Source of the DNA: Ectocarpus siliculosus
Taxonomy: Eukaryota > Sar > Phaeophyceae > Ectocarpales > Ectocarpaceae
Assembly: GCA_000310025.1 (NCBI GenBank)
Contig: FN648398.1
Span: forward strand, 681,316-739,025
Reading direction: 5' to 3'
DNA length: 57,710 bases
Shown: positions 47,001-57,693 of the stretch, one piece after another
Numbering within the stretch: position 1 is the first letter of the stretch
How the letters are laid out: each line of letters begins with the position of its first letter
Notes under the pieces: model-generated
Told to the model about the DNA's origin: nothing
Databases searched by the model: none
What the model saw: the letters and a program-made list of their open reading frames with translations, nothing else
Position numbers and translations under genes: made by a program

Positions 47001-50000
47001 GTACTTTCGTACTGTGAACACAACACTCACTCCTGCTGGTTATTTCGTCGACATTGTGCGTACGATTATATAGCTCTGTGTGTGGCTTCATCTGCTGGCA
47101 CATTGTGGCCGACGTGTAGGCTACATCGTTTCCTAGACGCGCCGACGTAAGAAGAAAAACGCCAAAGTGTATACCACCATGAGCCCACAAGCGATAGAAG
47201 CTGCCCCGTCAAGAACACGGAGTTGTGGTTTCAAGCCAGCAAGAGCTGTGAATATGACGATGACTGCGAGGTTGAGTTCGCGAAAAGGAAAGAACCTACC
47301 AGGCAGGCGGATGTACTGTACTGACGTATATGGGATGCACATCACGCAAAACCATTTTCTTGCGCTGATATCTAATCTTTATTTTGACCATTGCGTCAAA
47401 CGCCGCGTGCTTCGATGATGTATAACCCCACCTGCTTATCAGGGAAGCGGCATGCTGCCAAAGCCAACTGCTTAGCCCTTGCTTTTCCGAGCCCGGGGCG
47501 CAGTTGGACTAAACGTGCTCCCAAGGCAGCGCAGGAGATTGTTGGTTGTTCGTTGATCTGCGGGAGGTGAGGACAAGCGCCAGACTTGTTGTTAACCGAA
47601 CGAACTGCACGACAGACTAGACTAAACCTGAAGTGGGGCGGGGGCAGACTGTACGAAAGTGATAGCATCGTTGAAAGGGCCACGGCTTATCGAGTTTTCG
47701 CGCGTACCCTTCCATACTTGGGAATTCTCGCTTGTGCCATCGCGCAGCTCTTTGGACGTACCATTCTTTCGCAAACAACACACCTTGTTGGCCTCAAGAA
47801 CATTTATAAGTCCTTCCAGGGAACACGGCGGGTTGAACACGATTCTCGCTAGATCCGCTATGTCGTCCTCTGGCGCAGCCGTAGAAGCAGCAGCCACAGC
47901 ACAGGCCCTTTCACCACCAATGTTATCATCGCCCCAGCACTGGCGACGTGCTTGCTGCGGCACAGCAGAAGGGGCCGAATCCGGATGCTGCCCCGCTAGT
48001 AGCTCTGCGCTGCTATGGACGACAACCTTGTTGGCATCCTTATCGCTGCCACCATCTGACGGATCCCCTCCCCCTCCTGGCGGCGCCCTGTGCAGTTGAA
48101 GACCGTCAATAAGCCTTTCGGTGTTCTGACTCTGCGGTCGGCTAGCGTTTCTACGTGCCCGCTCTTCTACTGCTACCGTTTTCCTCTGAAGAAGTTCACA
48201 AATAGTAGAGGAATCACTCAGTCGTGGAGTGCTCAACAACGCAGTTGAGTTTCCGTTTTCACTGTTGCTTGCCCAACCGGCACGAGGAAAAGATGACTTT
48301 GACAGTTCCGCTTGATGCTCGGAATTCTCCCATGGTAGTCCCGAGGGAAATCGTTGTGGAGAAGCTTCAAGAGGCAATCCCCGCGCTGTGTCGACCTCCT
48401 TTGTACCCAGAAAATTTGAGGAAGGTTGCATATCTTCCTCGCTGATGACATCAGCCGCTGCTACTTGTTGACGCCACTGTCGTCCACAGCTTTCTGTTCT
48501 TATCCCGGCCAGGAGGACTGGCAGCGAGACGCGACCATCTGGCTGCTGCCGAAACAATTTAGTAGTTTCCGCTAGCTCGGCAGAGGTCAGCGTAGTACCA
48601 ACGTCACGCAGAGCTAGGAGCAAGTCTCTGCCAGACAGACGCCCGATTCCGCCGCCGTCTTTTCCTCGGCGGTCGTCTGTTACGTGGGTCAGCCTCAGGG
48701 TCTCAAAGAGACGGCGAAGTCCTTCCTCTCCCGCCTGGGCCAATGTTTGTCGTCGGAGTAGGCTCGACAACTGTTCTTCTGGGTGATGCCGAGGATGTTC
48801 TTGTCGATGTTGTGCGAGCCCCACTCGAGATTTGCTGTTACAGGGATTCGCAAGATGATGTGCTGGACTCAGGTCGTTGGTCTCGTCCAGTACACAATGT
48901 TCGATTTCATCGACGACGTCGCTGGGTCCACGGCTTGAGCCTTTGTCGCTCCCGTGATGACAGCCCTGTTGTCCATCACGCAAAAGACTAGAAGAAGGGT
49001 AGGGTATGCCCTGTGCTTTGAGAAACCGAGTATTGTTGTGGGTGTGACTGCCACCGAAGCTGGCTGGAGTGCCATTCGCCGCTTTGACTTCTGCTTCCAT
49101 CACGGCGGAGCGTTGGACAGGCGATGAGATAGAGGTTGCCTTTCTATTTGTGCTTGATGCAGCATTGCTGTTCGGTGTCAGTGATGGCCGTCTTCTGTCA
49201 TCAAACCCAATGGAAGTGTCAGGACGATCGGCAGCTTTGATTACATTTTCCGGCTGCATGGACCTCGTTGAGTTCGACGAACGGGGTCGTCTTCCAACCG
49301 AGTCGCCTTTCCTTCCCACAGAATCCTGGAGAGCGCGACCGGTTTCAGGTTCTGCCGCCGCGATGTGTTTGCAACCAGCGCTAATATTTCCGTTCCCGTC
49401 TGCGACCGCAGCAGCAGCGGTACTTGCCCAGGGCGTTGTTAATGGGCTGGCTCTTGCCGTGCCCACGCGAACGCGGATGGCATCCCCTGCTATTTTCTTC
49501 TGCTTCGTACGAAACCCGGACAGAAACCGCATTGTCGCCTGCCCGGAGGGGGTGCATGAGAACTCCGCGACGGGGTGAAACGAAAGCGTCACGGATCTTC
49601 CGGTCGCTAGGCGTTGGTGCAGAGAACGCAGAACAGCGTTCACAGCGCGTTCTGCCTCGGGTCGGGGGCTTCCCGCTGTGGCCGCCACCCTCGCGACGTT
49701 GAGCCTGGTGTTGACAGACCCCCCCGCGAGGCATCCCCCCGAGCACACGTCGTACTTCAGGAGGCGATGCCTGGCGGCAAAATCGGCAGCAAGGAAGAAC
49801 CGGGGACGGCCCAAGGCGTTGAGAGAGAATGTTCCGAAGGACTCGATACGAACCCCGCGGGCGGCAGATAGAAGAGAATGCTCGATTGTGAGACCGATAG
49901 CGCGCCATATCTCGTTGACGATATGGCACCACCTCTCCTCTTCTTGCTTCTTTCTAATTGAAAGCCCATCCCCGTCGCCGTCCCTTGCCGCCAGCTGTAT

Positions 50001-50069
50001 CCGGCGCGCTGCACTCCTGAGAATATCTTTCGACAGAGCAGGGTTCTCGCGCGGCGCAGGAGGAACCAT
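44057..50069 (-). CDS. tandem HU/CCDC81-domain protein with EF-hands, calcyphosin-like half and IQ motif
   Basis: Five minus-strand exons: 47718-50069 (ATG at 50069), 47432-47557, 46405-46752, 45447-46021 and 44057-44570. They join in frame to 1304 residues. Residues ~48-108 (EIWRAIGLTIE ... RIESFGTFSL ... FFLAADF) and ~116-187 (VNTRLNVARVAA ... GRSVTLSFHPVAEF) are paired HU domains of the CCDC81 type, a eukaryotic HU/IHF branch linked to centrosome and cilium. A Ser/Arg-rich linker follows, then an EF-hand-like pair (~445-535: GLRRLFETLR, SGRDLLLALRDVG, TKLFRQQPDGRVSLPVLLAG). The C-terminal half is calcyphosin-like (DLFTMFSG, VFRGLRGELSPFREKVVRDVF, VDVEELRK, VSLEQFLEYYSAAI, DAFEAKVRASW). An IQ motif (VQALFRGHRGR, ~1244-1254) lies near the end. 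Several Ca2+ loops look degenerate. Upstream in-frame ATGs could extend the start. Exon 3 end and exon 5 acceptor are inferred from frame. Likely a Ca2+/calmodulin-linked flagellar or centrosomal scaffold. Confidence 0.78.
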
Positions 50070-50656
50070 GAGTGACCCCCCCGCGGTAGCGTCTGTTTTT
50101 TGGCACACGCTGCGCGTTGGGCGCCACGCGTTGGATCTTTGTATCTTTCGTGTGGTCGATGACCCCTCGAGCGCATTTGTCTGGGGGGGCGGGTTATTCT
50201 CGCGGTTGCGTGCCCCCTGTGAGTCTCGCCGCGTGCACCACATTCCCTGCCTGTGTGAGCTTGGCTTCACGAGCTGAACATGTATTGCGGAGGTGAGTAC
50301 ACACATGGACACCTTACGACCTATCGAATGTACAAGCGTGCGGCCGTCTTGCCTTCCATACACCTGGGTATCGTAAGCTCGCAAGAAAACACGATGCCTA
50401 TTCAGGTCACTCTCTTTTGGCGTTGGATGAAAATGGTTGCGCCGCCTCCCAGCATCCAGGCAGCCAAGCTAAAGAAGCGGCCACCTTTCCTCATCACACG
50501 AGCGGGCCGTCCAGTTGCGATTGTGTTCCCGCTGCTGCCGCCAACGGTAGCATCACTTGCAACTGCAGAAATGAGAGACACCCGCGGGATGTATACACTT
50601 CGCGCTTTGGCGGCGTGAGAGATCTACGGCAGTCGGCCGTTGCGTTGTGTTGGATC

Positions 50657-50698
<42 letters not shown>

Positions 50699-51266
50699 GC
50701 AGCGGCAGGACCACACGCACCGGAGAGAGTAGGCCATCCATCAGCGCAGCCAACCCACAGCAGCAGTTGTTGGTCGTGGCGCTACGTCCCACGAAGCATC
50801 TAATTCTTTGTGCGTAACCCAGGCTCTTATTTTGCCGTCTCTCCTCTGCAGTCGCAGATACAAGCAAACACGCTGTGGTTGGTGTAGATATCAGTAGGAT
50901 ACAGATCTTGGGGAGTGCCATCGTACAGAGCACATCCCGTTGTATCGAACCTTCTCGACTCTCGTTCTATTCATGTGCACAGTGGCTGAGACTACCGGCT
51001 GTCTGCTGCAAACGGTAAAGGTGGTGGGGCAAAGACCACGGCAAGCGTGCTCGACAGATTCGACGCCCGTACGCGTACGATAATCTATTTGCCTATGTAA
51101 GCAGGTACCGTAGTCTACATAGGCTGCTGTTGTACATTCTGGTAACACTTCAAGCGCGTTACAGATTGTGTGGGCGCCGTCCGCGTAATTTAAAGCGCCT
51201 CGCAATCTGTTGCGATAGCTATACGAGCTACACAATTGCTGCAGTGCCTAGACGAACCAACGAACG
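50070..51266. other. divergent promoter region, HU-EF-hand gene / ARP4
   Basis: This is 1.2 kb between head-to-head genes. It contains the CAG microsatellite at 50657-50697 and no recognised gene. Open frames on the plus strand here are shadows of the repeat and of the upstream part of the minus-strand exon. Confidence 0.6.
50657..50697. repeat. (CAG)n microsatellite
   Basis: About 13 perfect CAG triplets followed by CGGCAGCGGCAGG, in the divergent intergenic region. On either strand it would encode homopolymers, but no supported exon covers it. Confidence 0.9.
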
Positions 51267-54200
51267 ATGCTCGTTTTGGTGGGCGGCTTCTTGCCGGCAG
51301 ATGAGGTAGCGACCATCGTGGGAGACATCGGAGCGGACACGTGCAAGTTCGGCTACGGGGGGGAAGACTCGCCAAAGCATGTCTTCTTGTCGACGGCGGG
51401 ATATCTCCCCGGCAACACGAGCATCAAAGTGCGTTTGAAACGCTCCAATTATTGTTTTCTGTTGAGGGCCGCTGGTGCGGGCAGAAGGTTGCGGCAAGAA
51501 GGCAGGGTTCTTGTAACAGCGGTAGTTCCCTGGCTGGATCGATTTTCTAAATGCGAGCGTGTAGCGATTCAGCGTGCGATGTTGACGTTTCACATCAAAC
51601 GCGGGGGAAGAACAAATATCGACCAGACTTGTCGGCGGGTTGAGGGGCCACATGGCGCGTATGAATGTTGGGGCAGCTGTACATGTTAGGGTGCGGTGAA
51701 TACTGCCGAAATGTGGTCTCTTGTTTGTTTGGTGTTGTGACGCTCTCGAAAAGCCGAACCGCGGCCGGATGTTCACCGTGAGTCACTGTGGGAGGCGGCG
51801 GAAAGCGCACATTTGGTTTCCTTGGAAGCTTTTGTCGGCGAATGAAATCAGCATACCCGCATCCTCATTCGCGCATCGCAACCCCTCACAACATGAGTAC
51901 TAACTTTTAAAGAGGCCGACCTCAAACCGTTAAACTAGTCAGCGGCTTCTACAGTGACTTGCTTGTGTGCTTACGGTTCAAGGGGGTCTCTTGTCTTGCT
52001 TTGTGCTTGTTGGAATGAGCATGCATGCCCCCTGCGGGTTCAACGCTTGGAATTTTCGACCCTCGTACTCCGTCTCTCTCCCGTTGTGTATCACACGCCT
52101 CTCTCTCTTGCGCGACTACATTCGCTTCGTTTCGTGTCAAACGGGGTTGTTTCGTATTTTGGACGATTCCATTTTCCGTTTCTACCGAACAGGAGGGCAT
52201 GAACAAGACGACGACAACAACGACGGCGCAAGGGGGGAGCGCGGCGATGGACGTCGACGCAGGAGGGGGGGGGGCAGCGGGGGGCGCGGGAGGAAGGGCT
52301 AAGGCCAAGAACAACGAGGGCGGGAGCAGGGGGGAGAGTGGCCGCTGGTTGGTGGGAGACCTTGCGGTCTCGAGGAGAAGGGATGGCATGGAGATGAGGA
52401 GCCCGCTGGTTGACGGGTTGCTGTCAGACTGGGACCAGGTGCGTTTTCAGGGGATCTGGGGAGTGGAACAAGAGTACTTATTTTCGAGGGGGGGGAGGGG
52501 GTGTACTCATAGTCGTGCATGCCGTAGTCGTTAGACCATGGACCTCGCACCCCTACAAAGCCGGGACGGAGCACGCCCAAGCGCGAAGCGCCATGAGGTA
52601 TTCGGCGAGTCGCATGAAGGGTGCGCTGCATCCTGCTAAGGGTGTTCGGCGTCTTGTGCTTAGTTCCTTGCATACGGATGACAGCTGCGTATGACTTAAT
52701 TTATTTTCTGGTACTTTCACTTCCAGAGACAGTTGTAAGCGCTGTGAAACTGCCTCGAGGGTGCTTGACCAATTTAACACAACGTGCGGTTATCCCCTTT
52801 GCGCGGAGTGAGGGTTCTCGACCCCGCACAACATAATATACTCGACCACCATTCATGGCTACCGCAAAAAAAAACACCAAAGGAAAAAAAAGAAGCGGTA
52901 GCCTGGTTTGCCTAGCTCACGAAGTGATCGGCTTGTTTTACAACATCGCTGCCAAGCGACGAAAACCCAACCCCGATGGCAAACATCGCCGGATGGGGAG
53001 GTGGGGCGGGGGGGCGGGGGGGGGCTCTTGTGGTGTTGTCAAAATGGTGTTACTACTTTCTGGCGGTGCGATCACGGTACGATAACGTCAGTTTACACTG
53101 CTCAAATGTTCTTGACGGCAGATGCAACAAATTGCCGCTCACATGCGTCGGCCCTGCCCGGGGATCAAGACAGGCGGAAAGCGGAAGGCCTTGGGAACGC
53201 GCCATCGTTTTACCCCCCCCCGGCCCATGGAGCCAAACAGCGTGTTTTGATTGCTGGGGGTTTTCTCTCAAGTTTCTTCATGTGCAGTGCGAGACTCCAA
53301 CGAGCCACGCGTACGTGGTTCTGTGTGCTATCAACGACGAAAACAACACAGGTGGAGAAGCTCTGGGAACACGCCTTTCGCGATCGCTTGCGAGCGGTAG
53401 CCTCGGAGCGGCCAGTGCTCGTGGCGGAGGCGTCTTGGAGCACCGTCAAGGAGCGGCGGGGCCTGATGGAGCTCATGTTCGAGAAGTTCGGGGTGCCGGC
53501 CATGTTTCCAGCGAAGAACGCCATGCTCAGCGCGTTTTCGGCGGGGCGGGCGACGGCGCTGGTGAGAGAGTTAAAATCGGATGGCTGCTGGTGTTGTAGC
53601 GTAAGAAAGTTGGGAAGGGTGGTGTCTACCTTGACCGAATCGGAGGGATCATCGTTACATGAGTACGCCCCCGCCCCCCCCCCCCCAAACACTCGAGCCT
53701 GGCCCGATGAGAACCCGGCGTGCTCCGCCCCCGACTTTGCAGGGATGCGAGGTCAACGGTCCAACGACAACGGCATGCACGGCTATGAGTACACTCCCCC
53801 ACCCACCCCCCAAACACGCACTACACCGTCGCAGGTGTGCGATTGTGGGCACGGCGCAACCAGTGCCGTTCCGGTGGTGGACGGTTTCGTTTTGAACAGG
53901 GCTGTGCAGAGAGGGATCCGAGGGGGCGACTGGCTCACGCAACAGACCAACGCACACCTTGCGGTAGGTGTTGGTGTTGGTGTTGGTGCTGCTGCTGCTG
54001 CTGCTGTTGTTGTTGTTGTTGTTGTTGCATGCTTTCGTCTAGGTTAATCTCTCGTCTCGTCTCTCTCTCCTCGTCGTTGCTAACACGCGTCCCCCATCCT
54101 TCGATTTCGGTGCTCGTTCTGTACCGGGACTCCTTGGGGCCGTTATCACCGCCTGCGGTCAGCAAGTCGACAAAGGTGTCGGCCACACCGACGAAGACAA

Positions 54201-56356
54201 CACTGAAGGCTAACTCTACCACAACTGACCCCCCCTCCCCCCCCCCATTCTGCGATGACCCTTCCCCCCCAAACGCAGGCAAAAGGTATCCAGATCAGAC
54301 CACGCTACGCCCTTCAACAGCGAGGGGCGGCGAGTGTCCCCACGACTACGGCGGCAACCTCCAACGGGAAAGAGAAAGGAAAGGCGGGGAGTGGGGGGGC
54401 GGCCGCGAAGCCCGAGCCGTTCCCGGGAACGACGCTCAGCTACGCGAATCACATGCGCATGGAAATCGTCCGAGAGTTGAAGGTGGGAGTGTGGGCTCCT
54501 TCGCGACTTATTCCCCCCTGTTTTTTGTCCCTTTGTCTTTTGGGACAGGACAAGGAGGAGTTGGGGGTTGTACCTTCAACGCAAGAAGTAGCGGTCCACC
54601 ATAATTTTTGTAAACGAACACTTGGCTGACATGGTCAGCTGGTTTTCGTCCTTTTTTCTTTGGGAGAGAACGAGAGGAGTTGGGGGTACATCCCTTTGCT
54701 AATGAGGAGGTTGGGGGGCGTATTTGTGCACGCGCGACCATGTTGGTGTGTGGTGCATGTGGACCTGTAGCCGTTGTTGCAACGGGAAACGAGAAAGGCA
54801 AAAGGAAAACGAGGGGGAAAGGTGGCTGGACAGTTTCGCCGTGCTTGCTGTTGCTTGGGCTGAGTGAAAATCGGGTGTTTCGCTTTGAAGTTGTTTTTTA
54901 CCGCTGACATTTATGCTGCGTCTTCGGGATGACAAACTGAAAGGCCTGCTGGCACTCTCTTTTGGCCAAAATGCTCATGCCTCGGCCTGCATAGAGCCGC
55001 ACTTGCAGTCGAAATATTGCTGTAAAATGTGTCCTCATCTCCCCCTTTGTTGCAAACCTGCATTTAGTTACAATTCTAGGAGAAAACTGAAACTTTCGTA
55101 GACTTTGCTGCGGCCTCCGAAGAAAAACAATGATGCACAAACCAATGTCCATTACATGTTTCGCTTACGACATTGAACACTGCCGCGTTTCTCACCACTC
55201 CGTGTAGACTACCCCCCAATCACGCCGGTCGTCGTGCCAGGGCCAGCCTAACCCCAGGCCCTAACGCCTCTTTGCCACTAGGGAAAGCCCACCCGTCACC
55301 GCCGTGCAATGTCGCTTCCATCATTACGGGATAAGCCTAAGCGTCACGTAACCCTATCGCTCCAACCTCTCGATGACCACCTCTTTTGGTCTCAGGAGAC
55401 GTGCATGTCGATTCCTTTGGAGGACTCGGGTAGTTCGTCGGAGGAGGACGAGGGCCGAGAGACCAAGTACACGCTTCCCGACGGCACCGACATTGAGGTC
55501 AGTGTTACGGGGATAGTCGTTTGAGAGGTCAGTTTTTTGTCATTTGAGGTTAGTGTTAAGAAGGTTTAAGTAGTCGTTTGAGGTCAGGATTAGAGTTTTA
55601 GAAAATTGAGGTCAGGTTTGAGGTTTTGATAAATTGAGGCTGGGTTTCGTAGTGTGAGCTCAGTTTTCGTCATTTTGAGGTCAGTAGCAGGGTTGTGTCG
55701 TGAATTGCTCTGTTTTGCTTCATCAATAAACTAGCTTCCCGACGGCACCGACATTGAGGTTGGTATTTTAGTAGTTTGATGTCAGTGCTTAGGTTTTAGC
55801 AATTTGCTCTGTTGCTGCGCCATTAGAAAAATTACCGACGAGCCCCGCGATTGCGGTGTACAGCAGTAGGCAGGTCGTGGGTTTTTACCCGCTTCGTCCA
55901 CCCACCCTATCTTGTTATAGTATCTCCACACGGCGGCATGAATACTATTTTCTTGTTCTGTGTTGCATTGTGTGGCCACACTATCCCTTGCCCGCACCAC
56001 TCAGCTGACGGACGAGCTCCGCCACATCCCGGAGGTGTTGATGGAGTCATCGGCGATGACTCCGCTCCACAAGCAGAAGGAGAACCTGGCCCTCGACCTT
56101 CCCCTGCCCGCACTCATGAGAAGGCAAGAGTTTTTCGTCTTTTTTTTTTTTGCCGTCGTTTTTGGTGCCGTGGGCTTTAAACCGCGGGAGAGGAGGTGGT
56201 TGCGGACTTAATAATTTGCTCGGAAGACGAAAAATAGAAAGTCAACCACAACACGTGTTTTTCTAGGTCATGTTCCACACCCTCTGAGCTTTTATCTCTC
56301 TCAATGTCTGTCTGTCTCTCTCTCCCTCCCCTCTGTCTGTCTGTCTGTCTGTCTTG

Positions 56357-56444
<88 letters not shown>

Positions 56445-56679
56445 CCTCCCTCCCTCTCTGTCTCCCTCTCCCTCTCCCTCTCCCTCTCCCTCTCCCTCTC
56501 CCTCTCCCCCCCCTCCCTTTTCTCTGCCTTTGCATCGCAGGGCGTTGGAGCAGTCCGACGCGGACGCTCGCAAGGAGATGGTGGGCAACGTGGTCCTGAC
56601 CGGAGGCGGCTCGCTCTTCGAGGGCATGCCGGAGAGGATCACGTCCGAGCTATCCAGCTCCCTGCCCTCGGCCTTCAAG
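51267..56679 (+). CDS. ARP4: nuclear actin-related protein ARP4 / BAF53 (3' end beyond window)
   Basis: ARP4 is a subunit of SWI/SNF, INO80, SWR1 and NuA4-type chromatin complexes. Exons: 51267-51428, 52193-52438, 53352-53561, 53835-53963, 54279-54482, 55396-55497, 56005-56123 and 56541-56679. They give 437 residues in one frame; the actin C-terminus (the WIGGS-type segment) is absent. Landmarks: ADEVATIVGDIGADTCKFGY GGED (nucleotide-binding start), SPLVDGLLSDWDQ, VAEASWSTVKERRGLMELMF, CGHGATSAVPVVDGFVLNRA, and NVVLTGGGSLFEGMPERI. The pattern after DWD and the EASW motif match ARP4 better than conventional actin. Insertions rich in Gly, Ala and Lys occur in exons 2 and 5, and an acidic Ser/Glu stretch in exon 6. 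Introns 7 and 8 appear to start with GC (AAG|GCAAGA and AAG|GCGAGT). Introns carry several repeats described separately. Confidence 0.9.
52495..52576 (+). repeat. inverted repeat, left arm, in ARP4 intron 2
   Basis: It begins AGGGGGTGTACTCATAGTCG and ends near CGGAGCACG. The reverse complement of 53719-53800 matches it along about 80 bases with roughly ten to a dozen differences. The arms flank ARP4 exon 3. Confidence 0.85.
53719..53800 (-). repeat. inverted repeat, right arm, in ARP4 intron 3
   Basis: On the plus strand it runs from CGTGCTCCGCCCCCGACTTT to GGCTATGAGTACACTCCCCC. Read on the minus strand it matches 52495-52576. A partial further copy of its end lies just upstream at about 53645-53672 (CATGAGTACGCCCCCG). 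Confidence 0.85.
53964..54028 (+). repeat. GGTGTT / GCT / GTT repeat tract at ARP4 intron 4 donor
   Basis: The tract starts at the donor (GCG|GTAGGTGTTGGTG) and passes through about six GCT and seven GTT triplets, occupying the first 65 bases of the intron. Confidence 0.85.
55474..55500 (+). repeat. ARP4 exon 6 3' end, source of an intronic copy
   Basis: These 27 bases (GCTTCCCGACGGCACCGACA and on through the exon end into GT) recur exactly at about 55735-55761 in the following intron. Confidence 0.8.
55498..55800 (+). repeat. degenerate GAGGTCAG repeats and copied exon end in ARP4 intron 6
   Basis: The intron opens GTCAGTGTTACGG and then repeats TTTGAGGTCAG / ATTGAGGTCAG-like units with G-, T- and A-rich spacers. 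At about 55735-55761 the last 27 bases around the exon 6 donor reappear exactly, followed by TGGTATTTTAG. This suggests the intron grew by local duplication of the exon 6-donor junction. Confidence 0.75.
56281..56516 (+). repeat. pyrimidine microsatellites in ARP4 intron 7
   Basis: TCTG/TCTC runs, a long (TC)n array at about 56360-56440, then a (CCCTCT)n array to about 56510. The last bases before the exon 8 acceptor remain pyrimidine-rich. The Arg/Glu-alternating minus-strand frame here is an artefact of the repeat. Confidence 0.9.
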
Positions 56680-56722
56680 GCGAGTGCTCCTCCTCTACCA
56701 CCAGAGGAGGACTGCCTTAACG

Positions 56723-56932
56723 AGGCTTATATGTATAAAATAGAGAGGGGGCCTACGCAATCCTAACCCCAACCCACAACTAAGACCAAGGTTCAGGTTC
56801 CTTGCGAAGGCTACTGTAACAGGAGGAGGCTTATATGTATAAAATAGAGAGGGGGCCTACGTCATCCTAACCCCAACCCACAACTAAGACCAAGCTTCAG
56901 GTTACTTGCGAACGCTACTGTAACAGGAGGAG
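56723..56932. repeat. 104-bp tandem duplication, two copies
   Basis: Copies start at 56723 and 56827 with AGGCTTATATGTATAAAATA and end with CTACTGTAACAGGAGGAG. There are only a handful of differences. Each copy includes a TATAAAA-like word and a CCTAACCCCAACCC stretch. Confidence 0.9.
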
Positions 56933-57693
56933 ACCTATTGTATAGTGCCCACCTCTCTCACGAAGTCTATACGGTGGAGTGGTGGGTCCTTGGGGGCTTC
57001 CCGGCTTCAACCGACCACCTCCTCTATCCTGGACGAGGAGTATTGTGTTGCCCAAGCGCCCGACTATTGCCTTACCCCTAGTCTTGATCCTTCCCGTTGT
57101 CGCTCGAGGCCGGTAGTCGATGGGCTCACAAGCTCCCCGCCCTCAGTCGTAGAACGCGAGTTAACCCGAAGCCTAGGCCTAACCCTGCTCTTACCCTCGA
57201 AAATATACGCTCGCTTTTCGTTTGGTGTTCAACCAGCCGGGCAAGCCAGGGTCGAAACACTCACACGGGTTTCTTCCGTTATACTCGTTATCTTTTTCTT
57301 CTCTTTTTTCTTTTCTCTTCTTTCTTTTTTCTTCGTCCTTTTGGTGTATTCTCCGGATGGCCCTCTCTATTTCACTGTGAAGTATCAAGATTGAAAGAAG
57401 GGCTGTGCCTCTCTCTCTCTCTCTCTCTGGCCCGTGATGATGACTTCCAATTTCATTTCCACCCCACATAGCGTGTAGCGGGAGAGGAGGGCCCCAGACT
57501 CTTATCGTTGATTTCAATTGGCATGCGGACCCATCGGGTCCTTTTTATTTGAGTACAGTATACCTTTCTCAGGGTAAGTAAGCCTGTGACCTACCCCACC
57601 AAGTTTTTGATAAGTACGGACAGATGAAGGTACTGGGTAAAGTGTTCGGAACGGTTTTGTAAAGGAAGACAACAACTTTACAGCAATTACGGA

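Noticed and set aside
49678-50277. 199-codon plus-strand open frame
   Set aside because: Antisense to the HU-domain exon, which has clear domain content on the minus strand.
56263-56535. Minus-strand frame of alternating Arg-Glu
   Set aside because: Pure translation of the TC microsatellite.
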